DNA of 38,858 nucleotides from Planctomycetota bacterium (GTDB taxonomy: Bacteria; Planctomycetota; Planctomycetia; Planctomycetales; Planctomycetaceae): positions 1 to 38,858 of the forward strand of contig JAURQH010000016.1 in NCBI GenBank assembly GCA_030836185.1, in the 5' to 3' direction. Positions within the stretch are counted from its first letter, which is position 1, and the number at the start of each line of letters is the position of its first letter. A program made the translations under genes and the position numbers. Below the pieces are notes generated by a model. The model ran no database searches and had not been told where the DNA came from. It saw only the letters and a list, made by a program, of their open reading frames with translations. Positions 9,051 to 16,659 of the stretch are shown here, piece after piece.

Positions 9051-11603
9051 ATGAACCGAATAATGCTTCACCTTATTCTGGCGTTTCTTATGATCTGGGG
9101 GCTCCCCACGGTCATCGTTCATGCTGCGCCTCAGAGTGAGAGTGAGGCCGAAACTCAATTTTACGAGGGTTTACGCCAAAGAGGATTGTTTACTTTGGTG
9201 GAAAGCACATTACAGGATCAGCTTGCGGGAGTGGCTTTGACTCCCGAAAAAGAGGATTTTTTACGCTTGGAGTTATCGAGGACTTATGCCTCTCATGCAG
9301 GCCATCGTCTAGGGGAAGAGCAAATTGAGCTGTGGAGATTAGCGAGGGAGACCATCAACAAAGATGTGACTGCGAGTTTTCGTTCCAAGTGGTCAGCTTA
9401 TCTTCAAGTCCAGAGTGCTTTGATTCCCTTGCAAGAGACTCGATTTCAACTCGAACAGTTTCGTTTAACACCCCACAACGGAGACTTGCGCAAAAGGGTT
9501 GCTAGCGAGTTGCAAGAGCACTTGAAATCCTTGAGAAAAGTTGAGACGACTCTCAGTCAACAATCGAATCAGGTGTTGGCTCGATTTCGAGAGAATCCGC
9601 GTTCGATGGCACCATTTGAGTTTCGTTCGGTACAAAAATTGATGATTTATGAGGTGGCACTCACACTCAGTCAGATCGCAGAAGTGGAATTCGGTTCGGT
9701 GGAAGGAAGACGACCTGCGATTCGAGCTGCTCTCGAACGACTGCGTACGCTGACAGGAGGCGCTGAAGACGAGTCAATGACATGGGAAGCTCGTGTGCTG
9801 GCGATTCGATGCGAATGGTTGCAAGGGGACTATGAAACCGCACGGACCCTCGCCAAAAGGTATTCAGGCGAATGGCCTCACACTTTGTTGGACGAAGTGT
9901 TGGCCGAAGAGGCAGAAATTGACCTTGCTACGGGACAACCCGATTTGGCGTTCGAGCGTTTGACTCGCTGGAAACTGGATCAAGGATATTTAGGTGGCGA
10001 ACTCACGCTTTTGAACTTAAGAGCTCTAGCCGCACTTTGGGAAATCGCCTGGCAGAGAAAACGTGAACAAATTTCGACGGATTTACTGACTCAAATACGA
10101 CAGGAGTCAGATCGTGTTCAACGCGAAGTCGGCGGTATCTGGGCATGGAGGGCAAGGCTTTTTGTAGAACAGATGCAACAAGCTGTTCAATATGGCCCCG
10201 AAATCGCAGAGCTGATTCGTGTCGCGCAAATAACCTATCAGGATGGCCAACTTGATGAGGCAATTATTCGTTATCAACAGGTTGCCGATCTTGCCGTGAA
10301 GCGGGAACGCCCTGAGATTGCCGTTGAAATGATGTTCACTGGTGGGTCAATACTGTTACAACAGCAACAGTTTGCAGAGGCTGAAAAGTTATTTCGAAAG
10401 GGTGTGGATCGATTTCCTGAGACAGAGCGTGCTGCAGATTGTCATCTTATGTGGGCTTGGTGTCTGGGTAAACAGTACGAACAAAAGCCAACGAAAAGTT
10501 ATCGCCTCCGTTACACAGAGTCTCTGGATGAACATCTCGAACTGTTCGGGACACGCTCTACGGCTGGAGATGTGCATTTGATGTACGGACAGTTTCAGGA
10601 AAATCGATTGCAGGTCACAAAGGCGGTAGAGCATTACTTGAAAGTTCCGCTTGGTCATCCCAAGTCTGTGATGGCAGATGTTGCCGCATTACGAAGCTAT
10701 GAAAAAATACTCAAGCTTCTTCGCGACCAAAATCGTTCCGTTGATGCTTGGCAGGATGAGGGAATTTTGCGTCTGATGCAACGAGTTTCATCCTACCCGT
10801 CGGAGTCAACTCAGCTTAGCTTAATGCATTGCCATGTTTTGTTGGGGGTTGTCAGCTTGCAATTGGGGGAAACGGAATTGGACGATCTGGCTATCTCACG
10901 TGAGTTATCTCGCGTGATTGAAGCCTGTTCGCTGCAAACTCAGCCTTCATCGAACGTGCACCAATGGCAAGAGATGGCACTAGCCGCATATCGACTGAAC
11001 ATCGTTTTTCTCGCTCAATCAGGAGAAATTCGGAAAGCGGAGGCATTGGTGTCCCGAGTTGCGCAAGCGGGACGCCAACCGTTATTGGAATTATTGAATG
11101 GTTTGTCGGTGGCAGCCGCTCAGGCAAGCCCTCAAACAAAACGGGGAATCGGCGAATTACAGTTGCAAACATCTCTCGCGCTCAATACGCAAAGAGACCA
11201 GCTTTCTGAAGAAGAACGTACTCTGTTGGATCGGAGCCTGGCTCGTGCCTATCTTTTGTCAGAACGATCACGTGAAGCTCATGAACTATACGAGAAGCTT
11301 CTGGAAGAAAACGCGAGTGACATTCAATTGCGACGCGAGCTGGCAGAATCGCTTTCGAAATGTGGAACAGTTGCCTGTCATCGACGGGCTTTGGTCCACT
11401 GGAGATATCTCGAAGGTCAGAGCAAGCAAGGAACCACCGATTGGCTGCAATTGCGAGCAGAGGTGATTGAATCTTTGGTGATCGTTAATCAGAAAGATGA
11501 AGCCAAACGCCTGATCTCTGTGACTGAGCTTCTTTACCCGCAGATCAATAACGAATCTCTTAAGCAGCGTTATGCGGAATTGAAACAAAAAATCGGTCGC
11601 TAG
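9051..11603 (+). CDS. Exported tetratricopeptide-repeat protein of unknown function
   Basis: An 850-residue protein with a clear signal peptide (hydrophobic about 5-20, likely cleavage after VIVHA). The rest is almost entirely helical and contains TPR-like helix pairs, for example around residues 390-460 (AIIRYQQVADLAVKRE, then FAEAEKLFRKGVDRFPETE) and again near 740-760. TPR arrays are protein-interaction scaffolds; no catalytic domain is visible. The ATG at 9051 has GGAG ten bases upstream. It is divergent from groES and convergent with the secreted-protein operon, so it is probably a single-gene unit. The role is unknown; a periplasmic scaffold is an inference. Confidence 0.8.
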   Translation: MNRIMLHLILAFLMIWGLPTVIVHAAPQSESEAETQFYEGLRQRGLFTLVESTLQDQLAGVALTPEKEDFLRLELSRTYASHAGHRLGEEQIELWRLARETINKDVTASFRSKWSAYLQVQSALIPLQETRFQLEQFRLTPHNGDLRKRVASELQEHLKSLRKVETTLSQQSNQVLARFRENPRSMAPFEFRSVQKLMIYEVALTLSQIAEVEFGSVEGRRPAIRAALERLRTLTGGAEDESMTWEARVLAIRCEWLQGDYETARTLAKRYSGEWPHTLLDEVLAEEAEIDLATGQPDLAFERLTRWKLDQGYLGGELTLLNLRALAALWEIAWQRKREQISTDLLTQIRQESDRVQREVGGIWAWRARLFVEQMQQAVQYGPEIAELIRVAQITYQDGQLDEAIIRYQQVADLAVKRERPEIAVEMMFTGGSILLQQQQFAEAEKLFRKGVDRFPETERAADCHLMWAWCLGKQYEQKPTKSYRLRYTESLDEHLELFGTRSTAGDVHLMYGQFQENRLQVTKAVEHYLKVPLGHPKSVMADVAALRSYEKILKLLRDQNRSVDAWQDEGILRLMQRVSSYPSESTQLSLMHCHVLLGVVSLQLGETELDDLAISRELSRVIEACSLQTQPSSNVHQWQEMALAAYRLNIVFLAQSGEIRKAEALVSRVAQAGRQPLLELLNGLSVAAAQASPQTKRGIGELQLQTSLALNTQRDQLSEEERTLLDRSLARAYLLSERSREAHELYEKLLEENASDIQLRRELAESLSKCGTVACHRRALVHWRYLEGQSKQGTTDWLQLRAEVIESLVIVNQKDEAKRLISVTELLYPQINNESLKQRYAELKQKIGR

Positions 11604-11626
11604 AATGAATTCCAGCGACCGATTTT
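11589..11626. terminator. Bidirectional terminator overlapping the TPR gene stop codon
   Basis: AAAATCGGTCGCT (11589-11601) is the perfect reverse complement of AGCGACCGATTTT (11614-11626). The plus strand ends in TTTT and the minus strand continues into a longer T-run (the A-run at 11587-11592), so it can serve both the TPR gene and the convergent operon. The left arm overlaps the TAG stop (11601-11603). Confidence 0.85.
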
Positions 11627-11650
11627 GATTTGTTACAAATTACTCAGAAA

Positions 11651-12400
11651 TTAAATTTCAGAATCGGCTTTCTTTTCGACGGCCGGTTTTGGTGCCAGAT
11701 CATGAGGGTGAGCACCGTGGTGTCGTAGGTGTCCACCGACTTTTGAGGGACCATGCGGGTGCTGAACATCAACCCGACGTTGCCACATGACAGGATTTGG
11801 TGCGAGCGGGTAGTTGGCACGATTCGGCATCCATTGTGGCACATGCTGGTAAGTGAAGCCGAGTTGTGTGGTATCCGTGGGCGTATGGACCATTGGATAT
11901 TGCACAGCCGAATACTTCATGCCGGGAGTTCCGTAGAACTGATTGGGCAAGTATCGTTGATAAGTCACCGGCTGATTAAAGACTCTGGGTTGTGATGTCG
12001 GGGGATAGAAACCGTAGTTCGGTGGAAGAGTTCCAGCATACGGGTCTTGACTAAACCAGACATGTACCGGAGTCGCGTATGATTTCGGTGTCCAAACTTT
12101 TCCATTCACATCAGTAATACCGTGACGATGATGCTTCACCACATTCCCGTGCTCATCACGAATGATGGCACCTTCCGGGATGGGTGAAATGGAATGAGCG
12201 GGATGAGAAACATCCATCTCTCCAGTGACTTCCGCCGGAAGAGGGACCGGTGCTTTGTTTGGCTCATTCGCGGCGGTTTGTTGAATACCATCCGAGATTC
12301 GAACCATTCCCGGTTCATCGGCGGATGCGGTTAGCTGCGGAACAATTCCGACACCGAGCATCGCAGTGGCTAACATCGTTCGAACAGAGGGAATGATCAT
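11651..12400 (-). CDS. Secreted planctomycete-type protein, Tyr/Pro/His-rich
   Basis: A 249-residue protein with a signal peptide (about 1-27, cleaving near ASA/DEPG). The mature end carries GMVRISDG. The body has no recognised domain: a segment with GNVVKHHRHGITD (about 105-117), a long stretch rich in Tyr, Pro, Asn and Gln (about 125-215), and a His/Pro-rich tail. It is the last gene of a three-gene minus-strand operon, 76 bases after its upstream neighbour, with which it shares the early VRISD motif. The ATG at 12400 has AGGA nine bases upstream. Function unknown; composition suggests a cell-surface or periplasmic structural protein. Confidence 0.72.
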   Translation of the reverse strand: MIIPSVRTMLATAMLGVGIVPQLTASADEPGMVRISDGIQQTAANEPNKAPVPLPAEVTGEMDVSHPAHSISPIPEGAIIRDEHGNVVKHHRHGITDVNGKVWTPKSYATPVHVWFSQDPYAGTLPPNYGFYPPTSQPRVFNQPVTYQRYLPNQFYGTPGMKYSAVQYPMVHTPTDTTQLGFTYQHVPQWMPNRANYPLAPNPVMWQRRVDVQHPHGPSKVGGHLRHHGAHPHDLAPKPAVEKKADSEI

Positions 12401-12476
12401 GTGACTGAATCCTGAATGTGTAAATTGACGTAATACGAATTCAAAAGGAGTGTTTTCACACTCCCTCAGTTTTGGT

Positions 12477-13142
12477 TTACGGTAGAGGTATCACTTTAGT
12501 CTGGGGATAACGGACAATTCCTGGCATGGCGGGAGCAGGCAAGGTATTGGCGACTGGAGTCAATCGGCTGCTGGGGATTCCCCATCCGTAGTTGTATGCT
12601 GCTCCGACATTGGGAGCCAAAGGAACAGAGACATTGACGCCATATCCTTGGGCAGAATACAGCGAACCATCTCGTCCATCGAAGTATTGGGGATTCACCG
12701 GATAAGCCATTTTGTAGCAACCAAAGGGTGGTGCTTGTGCCGGCTTGAAGTAACCGAACTTACGACTCGATTGGCACTTTTTTCCGTGGTGATATGGGCA
12801 ATTTCCGTTTTTGCAATGAGGGCAATTCGGGTGTGAATGTTGTTGCTGACAACGGGGGCAATCGCCACGATAGCGGTGCAATGTGAACATGCCACTAAAC
12901 AGTCTACGATACCCGCAACTATTGCAGTCTTCACACTGATCGCATGAGTCGCAGGCAGAGGATTTTTCCGTACATCCAAGATCTTCTTGAACGGCGTACG
13001 ACTGAAGCTTCATTTGGCTTCCCACGGTATCCTGGTCGCTAATGCGAACGACGCCGACGGTCGGTTCCTGGGCATTTGCCATTGTTGCTGCGAAGGCAAC
13101 AATGACGACTGAAAGACCAGCCAATCGATTCAAAAGTTTCAT
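12477..13142 (-). CDS. Secreted Cys-rich protein with a CXX repeat array
   Basis: A 221-residue protein with a good signal peptide (MKLLNRLAGLSVVIVAFAAT, cleavage after MANA). The mature N-terminus contains VGVVRISDQD, matching the downstream neighbour. There follows a run of five cysteines spaced three apart (CDSCDQCEDCNSC), then more Cys/His pairs (CPRC, CPHC, HSHPNC, CPYHH); I count 13 Cys in the mature protein. This could bind metal or form disulfides. The C-terminal half is Tyr/Gly/Pro-rich, with motifs such as FGCYKMAYPVNPQYFDGRDG. The start is placed at ATG 13142; an upstream in-frame extension to 13214 would bury the signal peptide. Middle gene of the operon. Function unknown. Confidence 0.75.
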   Translation of the reverse strand: MKLLNRLAGLSVVIVAFAATMANAQEPTVGVVRISDQDTVGSQMKLQSYAVQEDLGCTEKSSACDSCDQCEDCNSCGYRRLFSGMFTLHRYRGDCPRCQQQHSHPNCPHCKNGNCPYHHGKKCQSSRKFGYFKPAQAPPFGCYKMAYPVNPQYFDGRDGSLYSAQGYGVNVSVPLAPNVGAAYNYGWGIPSSRLTPVANTLPAPAMPGIVRYPQTKVIPLP

Positions 13143-13237
13143 GGCGTTCACCAATCCCTTTACTGTCAATGCGTTTGTTTTATTCTTAACCAGAAGGATT
13201 GATTCTTGTATCAATCCCCTCTCGGCATTGGTAACAA

Positions 13238-13777
13238 TTACCGTTTGAATCCACGAAAGCCTGAGAACACCCCATACTTGGGTTTGTATTTGACGTCGAC
13301 CGTACTACCGGTCAATGTCCAGACATCGTTACTGCGAACTCCAAAGGGAGTCACAACCCATCCACCTTTGACGACGTAGTAAAACGGTGGATACATTGCT
13401 TTGTAACGGTGCTTGTACAGCATTTCATGTGGATAAAATGCTTGGTTTGTGTGCATTGTTCCGCCCACTTGATAGGGGACGTTAGGAATGGGAGATGGAT
13501 ACAATGGTGCGCCGGTTTGCGGGTAGGCGTTGATCGCTTGCCCGGGAGCGGGTTGCATTGCGTTTGGCACGCCTGCCATCTGCTGCTGCGACATCATGGT
13601 CGCCCCATGGTGCATTGTGTGTGCCGGTAACAAAGATGGTTGAACCCCACCTGTGTATTGAATGGCTGAGTTTTGGCCAGTCGGTAAAAATTGCGGTGAT
13701 TGGGCGTAGGCACCGTTGAGAACAAACGCGGTCAGCCAGATGGTAACCACTGTTTGAATGATCTGTGAGCGGGACAT
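13238..13777 (-). CDS. Small secreted planctomycete-type protein
   Basis: A 179-residue protein with a signal peptide (hydrophobic about 8-22, cleavage after AYA). The middle is low-complexity, rich in Gln, Pro, Met and Ala (about 25-100). The C-terminal 65 residues look like a compact domain: HEMLYKHRYKAMYPPFYYVV, then KGGWVVTPFGVRSNDVWTL, then VDVKYKPKYG. The ATG at 13777 has a strong AAGGAGG about six bases upstream, the best ribosome-binding site in the cluster, suggesting high expression. It is the first gene of the three-gene operon, 95 bases before the Cys-rich gene. I do not recognise a named family. Confidence 0.75.
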   Translation of the reverse strand: MSRSQIIQTVVTIWLTAFVLNGAYAQSPQFLPTGQNSAIQYTGGVQPSLLPAHTMHHGATMMSQQQMAGVPNAMQPAPGQAINAYPQTGAPLYPSPIPNVPYQVGGTMHTNQAFYPHEMLYKHRYKAMYPPFYYVVKGGWVVTPFGVRSNDVWTLTGSTVDVKYKPKYGVFSGFRGFKR

Positions 13778-14252
13778 TCCGTTCCCTCCTTGGGTTCAAT
13801 GTCTCATTCTTCGTCGGGTGGGGGGTAAAACGTCGAGTCCTCCGACGTACACTCCCAACGATGCGAATAGTCATCATTCATTTTCGGCACTCCGGGTTCG
13901 GTTCTATGAGGTGACTTCTGGCAATGAGTGACCTCGGCAATCAAAAAGAGACGTGCAACCCGTCAAAGCGTTATAATCGGCAATCCTTGTCACGACTGGC
14001 CAGATCTGGCTAAGATATGCGACGAAGGTTCACTCGGCACCTGAACATTTCATGTCAGTGTCCGTAAACACTGGTAACATAGGGCAATCCATACTTGATC
14101 CCGGCGAACAGGAAAGAGACACTGTGTGAACAGAGATGACTGACTGAGTGAAGCTGGGCAGCCTTGAGTGACTGTACCAGTTGTATCGATATTGCCAAAT
14201 TCAACGGGCTGTTAACAGCGAGAACAGCACTGTCAGGAAGACGGAGTGACCA
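13778..14252. other. Divergent intergenic region with small inverted repeats
   Basis: A 475-base spacer between the secreted-protein operon (minus) and the topoisomerase pair (plus). ACGTCG/CGACGT arms lie at 13830-13848 and CAGTGT/ACACTG arms at 14056-14073; either could be an operator. A TATAAT (13972-13977) on the plus strand has no good -35 at the usual distance, so it is only a weak promoter candidate. No coding region or known RNA was recognised. Confidence 0.5.
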
Positions 14253-16613
14253 TTGGCCCCCAGAAAATCTGCAGACAAGAAGTCCGAAGATTCTGATCGT
14301 ATTCAATATGTTCCGCTGAGTGCGGAGACCAGAAGACGCTATCTGAATTATGCGCTTTCCGTGATAACTTCACGCGCGCTTCCCGATGTGCGCGATGGAT
14401 TGAAGCCAGTACAAAGACGTATTCTTTACGTCATGTATCACGACTTGCGTCTCACGCCTGACGCAAAGACTCGAAAGTGTTCAAAAATTTGCGGTGATAC
14501 GACGGGTAACTATCACCCTCATGGTCAGTCTTCTGTGTATGACACTCTTGTTCGAATGGCGCAAGATTTCAGCCTCCGATATCCTCTGGTGTTCGGTCAA
14601 GGAAACTTTGGTTCGGTGATCGGCCTCTCTCCGGCAGCAGAGCGATATACTGAGGCGCGTCTTGACGCGATCTCAGAAGAACTGATGTCTGAGTTGCGGT
14701 ATCAGACAGTCGATATGCGCCCGAATTACGATGCCACACGCGAAGAGCCTGTTGTGCTTCCTTCGCGTTACCCCAATTTGTTGGTCAATGGATCACAGGG
14801 AATTGCGGTCGGTATGGCCACAAATATTCCCCCCCACAATCTTTCCGAAGTGGTGAAGGCCGCGATACACCTCATTGATGCCGATAATGCGACCGTTGCA
14901 CAGTTGATGAAATATGTCAAAGGACCCGATTTTCCGTTGGGGGGACGCATCGTCACGGATCGAAGAGAGATTCGTAAGGCGTATGAGGAAGGCCGAGGGG
15001 GCATCAAAGTCAGGGCAACTTGGGCTTTTGATAAAAAAGGTCGAAAGACCCTCGATACTCGAATTGTGATTAATTCTGTTCCTTATGGTGTCGAAACTGG
15101 ACCATTGGTTTCTTCCATTGGCGAAATTGTCGCGTCACGAAAAATCCCGCAACTGATTGATGTCTCCGATGAATCCGATGAGGAGCAGGGGTTGCGATTG
15201 GTGTTGGACATCAAATCCGCTTCAGATTCCGAAGCGGTCATGGCGTATCTCTATAAACATACAACACTCGAACAAAACTTTTCGATGAATCTGACGGCGT
15301 TGGTTCCCGATGAGCAGGGGATGCCGATTCCTGCTCGATTGAGCCTGGTCGAAATACTCAGGCATTTTCTGGACTTTCGCTTGATTACCGTTCGCAAACG
15401 ATTCGAGTATCAACTCGAACAACTACGCAAACGCATTCATATCCTGGAAGGGTTCGGCATCATCTTCAAAGGCCTCGATAAAGCCTTGAAGATCATTCGG
15501 AATAGTCAAGGAAAGCAGGATGCGGCTGAAAAATTGATGAAGGCGTTCCCGCTCGATGAGGTCCAGACGTATGCGATTCTGGAAATTCAACTCTATCGTA
15601 TCTCTCAGTTAGAGATTGAACGAATCCTGGGAGAGCTAAATGAGAAACGAGCCGAAGCAAATCGAATCGAGAAGATTCTGAAATCGGAATCTCGCCTATG
15701 GAAAGTCGTGAAATCAGAACTGAAGGATTTGGCCGACAAGTTTCCTGATAAAAGACGAACCGAGATTGGTAACTCTGATGAAATCCAGGAGTTTGATCCT
15801 CAAGCCTATATCGTGCGTGAAAACACTAATGTCGTGATCACCGTCGATGGCTGGGTCAAACGAGTCGGTCGGTTGGCATCAGTCGAGGGAACACGGGTTC
15901 GTGAGGGGGATGCGGTACTCGATGTTATTCCGGGGAGCACACTCGATAACGCCGTCTTTTTGTCGTCTGCCGGCGTGGCATACACGATGTCGATGGCCGA
16001 TGTCCCCGCTTCGTCGGGATACGGTGACCCGATCTCAAAGTACGTGAAATTGGGGGATGGTGAGAAAATTATCGGGATGATAACAACCGATGTTCGATTC
16101 ACTTCAGAAGACTCTCCTGCCAATGATCCCATGCCCGAACCTTATATCATGATTGCCACGGCGCAAGGACAGGTCTCGGCCATCTCGCTCTCGCAATATC
16201 GGCCTACTTCCACCAAAGCCGGACGCCGGTATGCTCGGTTGAGAAAAGAAGATCATGTGGTCTTTGCCAAGTTGATCACCGAGGAAGAATCCATCTTTTT
16301 AGCCACTCGGCAAGCACGCATTGTTCATTTTGGTTTGTCTGACGTACCCGTGCTGGGCAATCCCGGGATTGGTGTCAAGGGAATCAAACTTGAGAAGAAC
16401 GACGAAGTTCTTGGGGCTGCCATGATGGCAAGACCCAGTGACTCATTGAAGATTTTGAATTCCAACGACACTGTCATCACAATCGGCCAGCAGAAGTACA
16501 ACATCACTTCTCGTGGAGGCAAAGGTATTAAGACAAGCCAAAGGAATACCTTTGTTGAAATCCAACGGCCTGAGATTGATTTGGTCGACTGGAATGAGAT
16601 GGAAGAAGAATAA
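14253..16613 (+). CDS. Type IIA DNA topoisomerase, subunit A (ParC/GyrA-like)
   Basis: The DNA-cleaving subunit of a gyrase or topoisomerase IV heterotetramer, 786 residues. The breakage-reunion domain shows ALPDVRDGLKPVQRR (42-56), GNYHPHGQSSVYD (85-97) and RYTEARL with the catalytic Tyr132. The C-terminal part (about 520-775) has repeats typical of the beta-pinwheel DNA-wrapping domain, and SRGGKG near 753-758 resembles a GyrA box, but at the end rather than in the first blade. It ends in an acidic tail. The usual DGQGNFGS-DGD loop reads FGQGNFGSVIGLSP, losing acidic residues near the active site. An in-frame stop (14247-14249) and no suitable ATG leave TTG 14253 as the start, with GGAG eight bases upstream. 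The B subunit follows 46 bases later. Confidence 0.9.
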   Translation: MAPRKSADKKSEDSDRIQYVPLSAETRRRYLNYALSVITSRALPDVRDGLKPVQRRILYVMYHDLRLTPDAKTRKCSKICGDTTGNYHPHGQSSVYDTLVRMAQDFSLRYPLVFGQGNFGSVIGLSPAAERYTEARLDAISEELMSELRYQTVDMRPNYDATREEPVVLPSRYPNLLVNGSQGIAVGMATNIPPHNLSEVVKAAIHLIDADNATVAQLMKYVKGPDFPLGGRIVTDRREIRKAYEEGRGGIKVRATWAFDKKGRKTLDTRIVINSVPYGVETGPLVSSIGEIVASRKIPQLIDVSDESDEEQGLRLVLDIKSASDSEAVMAYLYKHTTLEQNFSMNLTALVPDEQGMPIPARLSLVEILRHFLDFRLITVRKRFEYQLEQLRKRIHILEGFGIIFKGLDKALKIIRNSQGKQDAAEKLMKAFPLDEVQTYAILEIQLYRISQLEIERILGELNEKRAEANRIEKILKSESRLWKVVKSELKDLADKFPDKRRTEIGNSDEIQEFDPQAYIVRENTNVVITVDGWVKRVGRLASVEGTRVREGDAVLDVIPGSTLDNAVFLSSAGVAYTMSMADVPASSGYGDPISKYVKLGDGEKIIGMITTDVRFTSEDSPANDPMPEPYIMIATAQGQVSAISLSQYRPTSTKAGRRYARLRKEDHVVFAKLITEEESIFLATRQARIVHFGLSDVPVLGNPGIGVKGIKLEKNDEVLGAAMMARPSDSLKILNSNDTVITIGQQKYNITSRGGKGIKTSQRNTFVEIQRPEIDLVDWNEMEEE

Positions 16614-16659
16614 CTTTTAGAAGCTGTAACCTAATAGATTCGCTCGAAACGGATGATTC

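Noticed and set aside
14055-14306. 83-codon minus-strand frame crossing the start of the topoisomerase A gene
   Set aside because: It overlaps a certain gene on the opposite strand and shows no domain.
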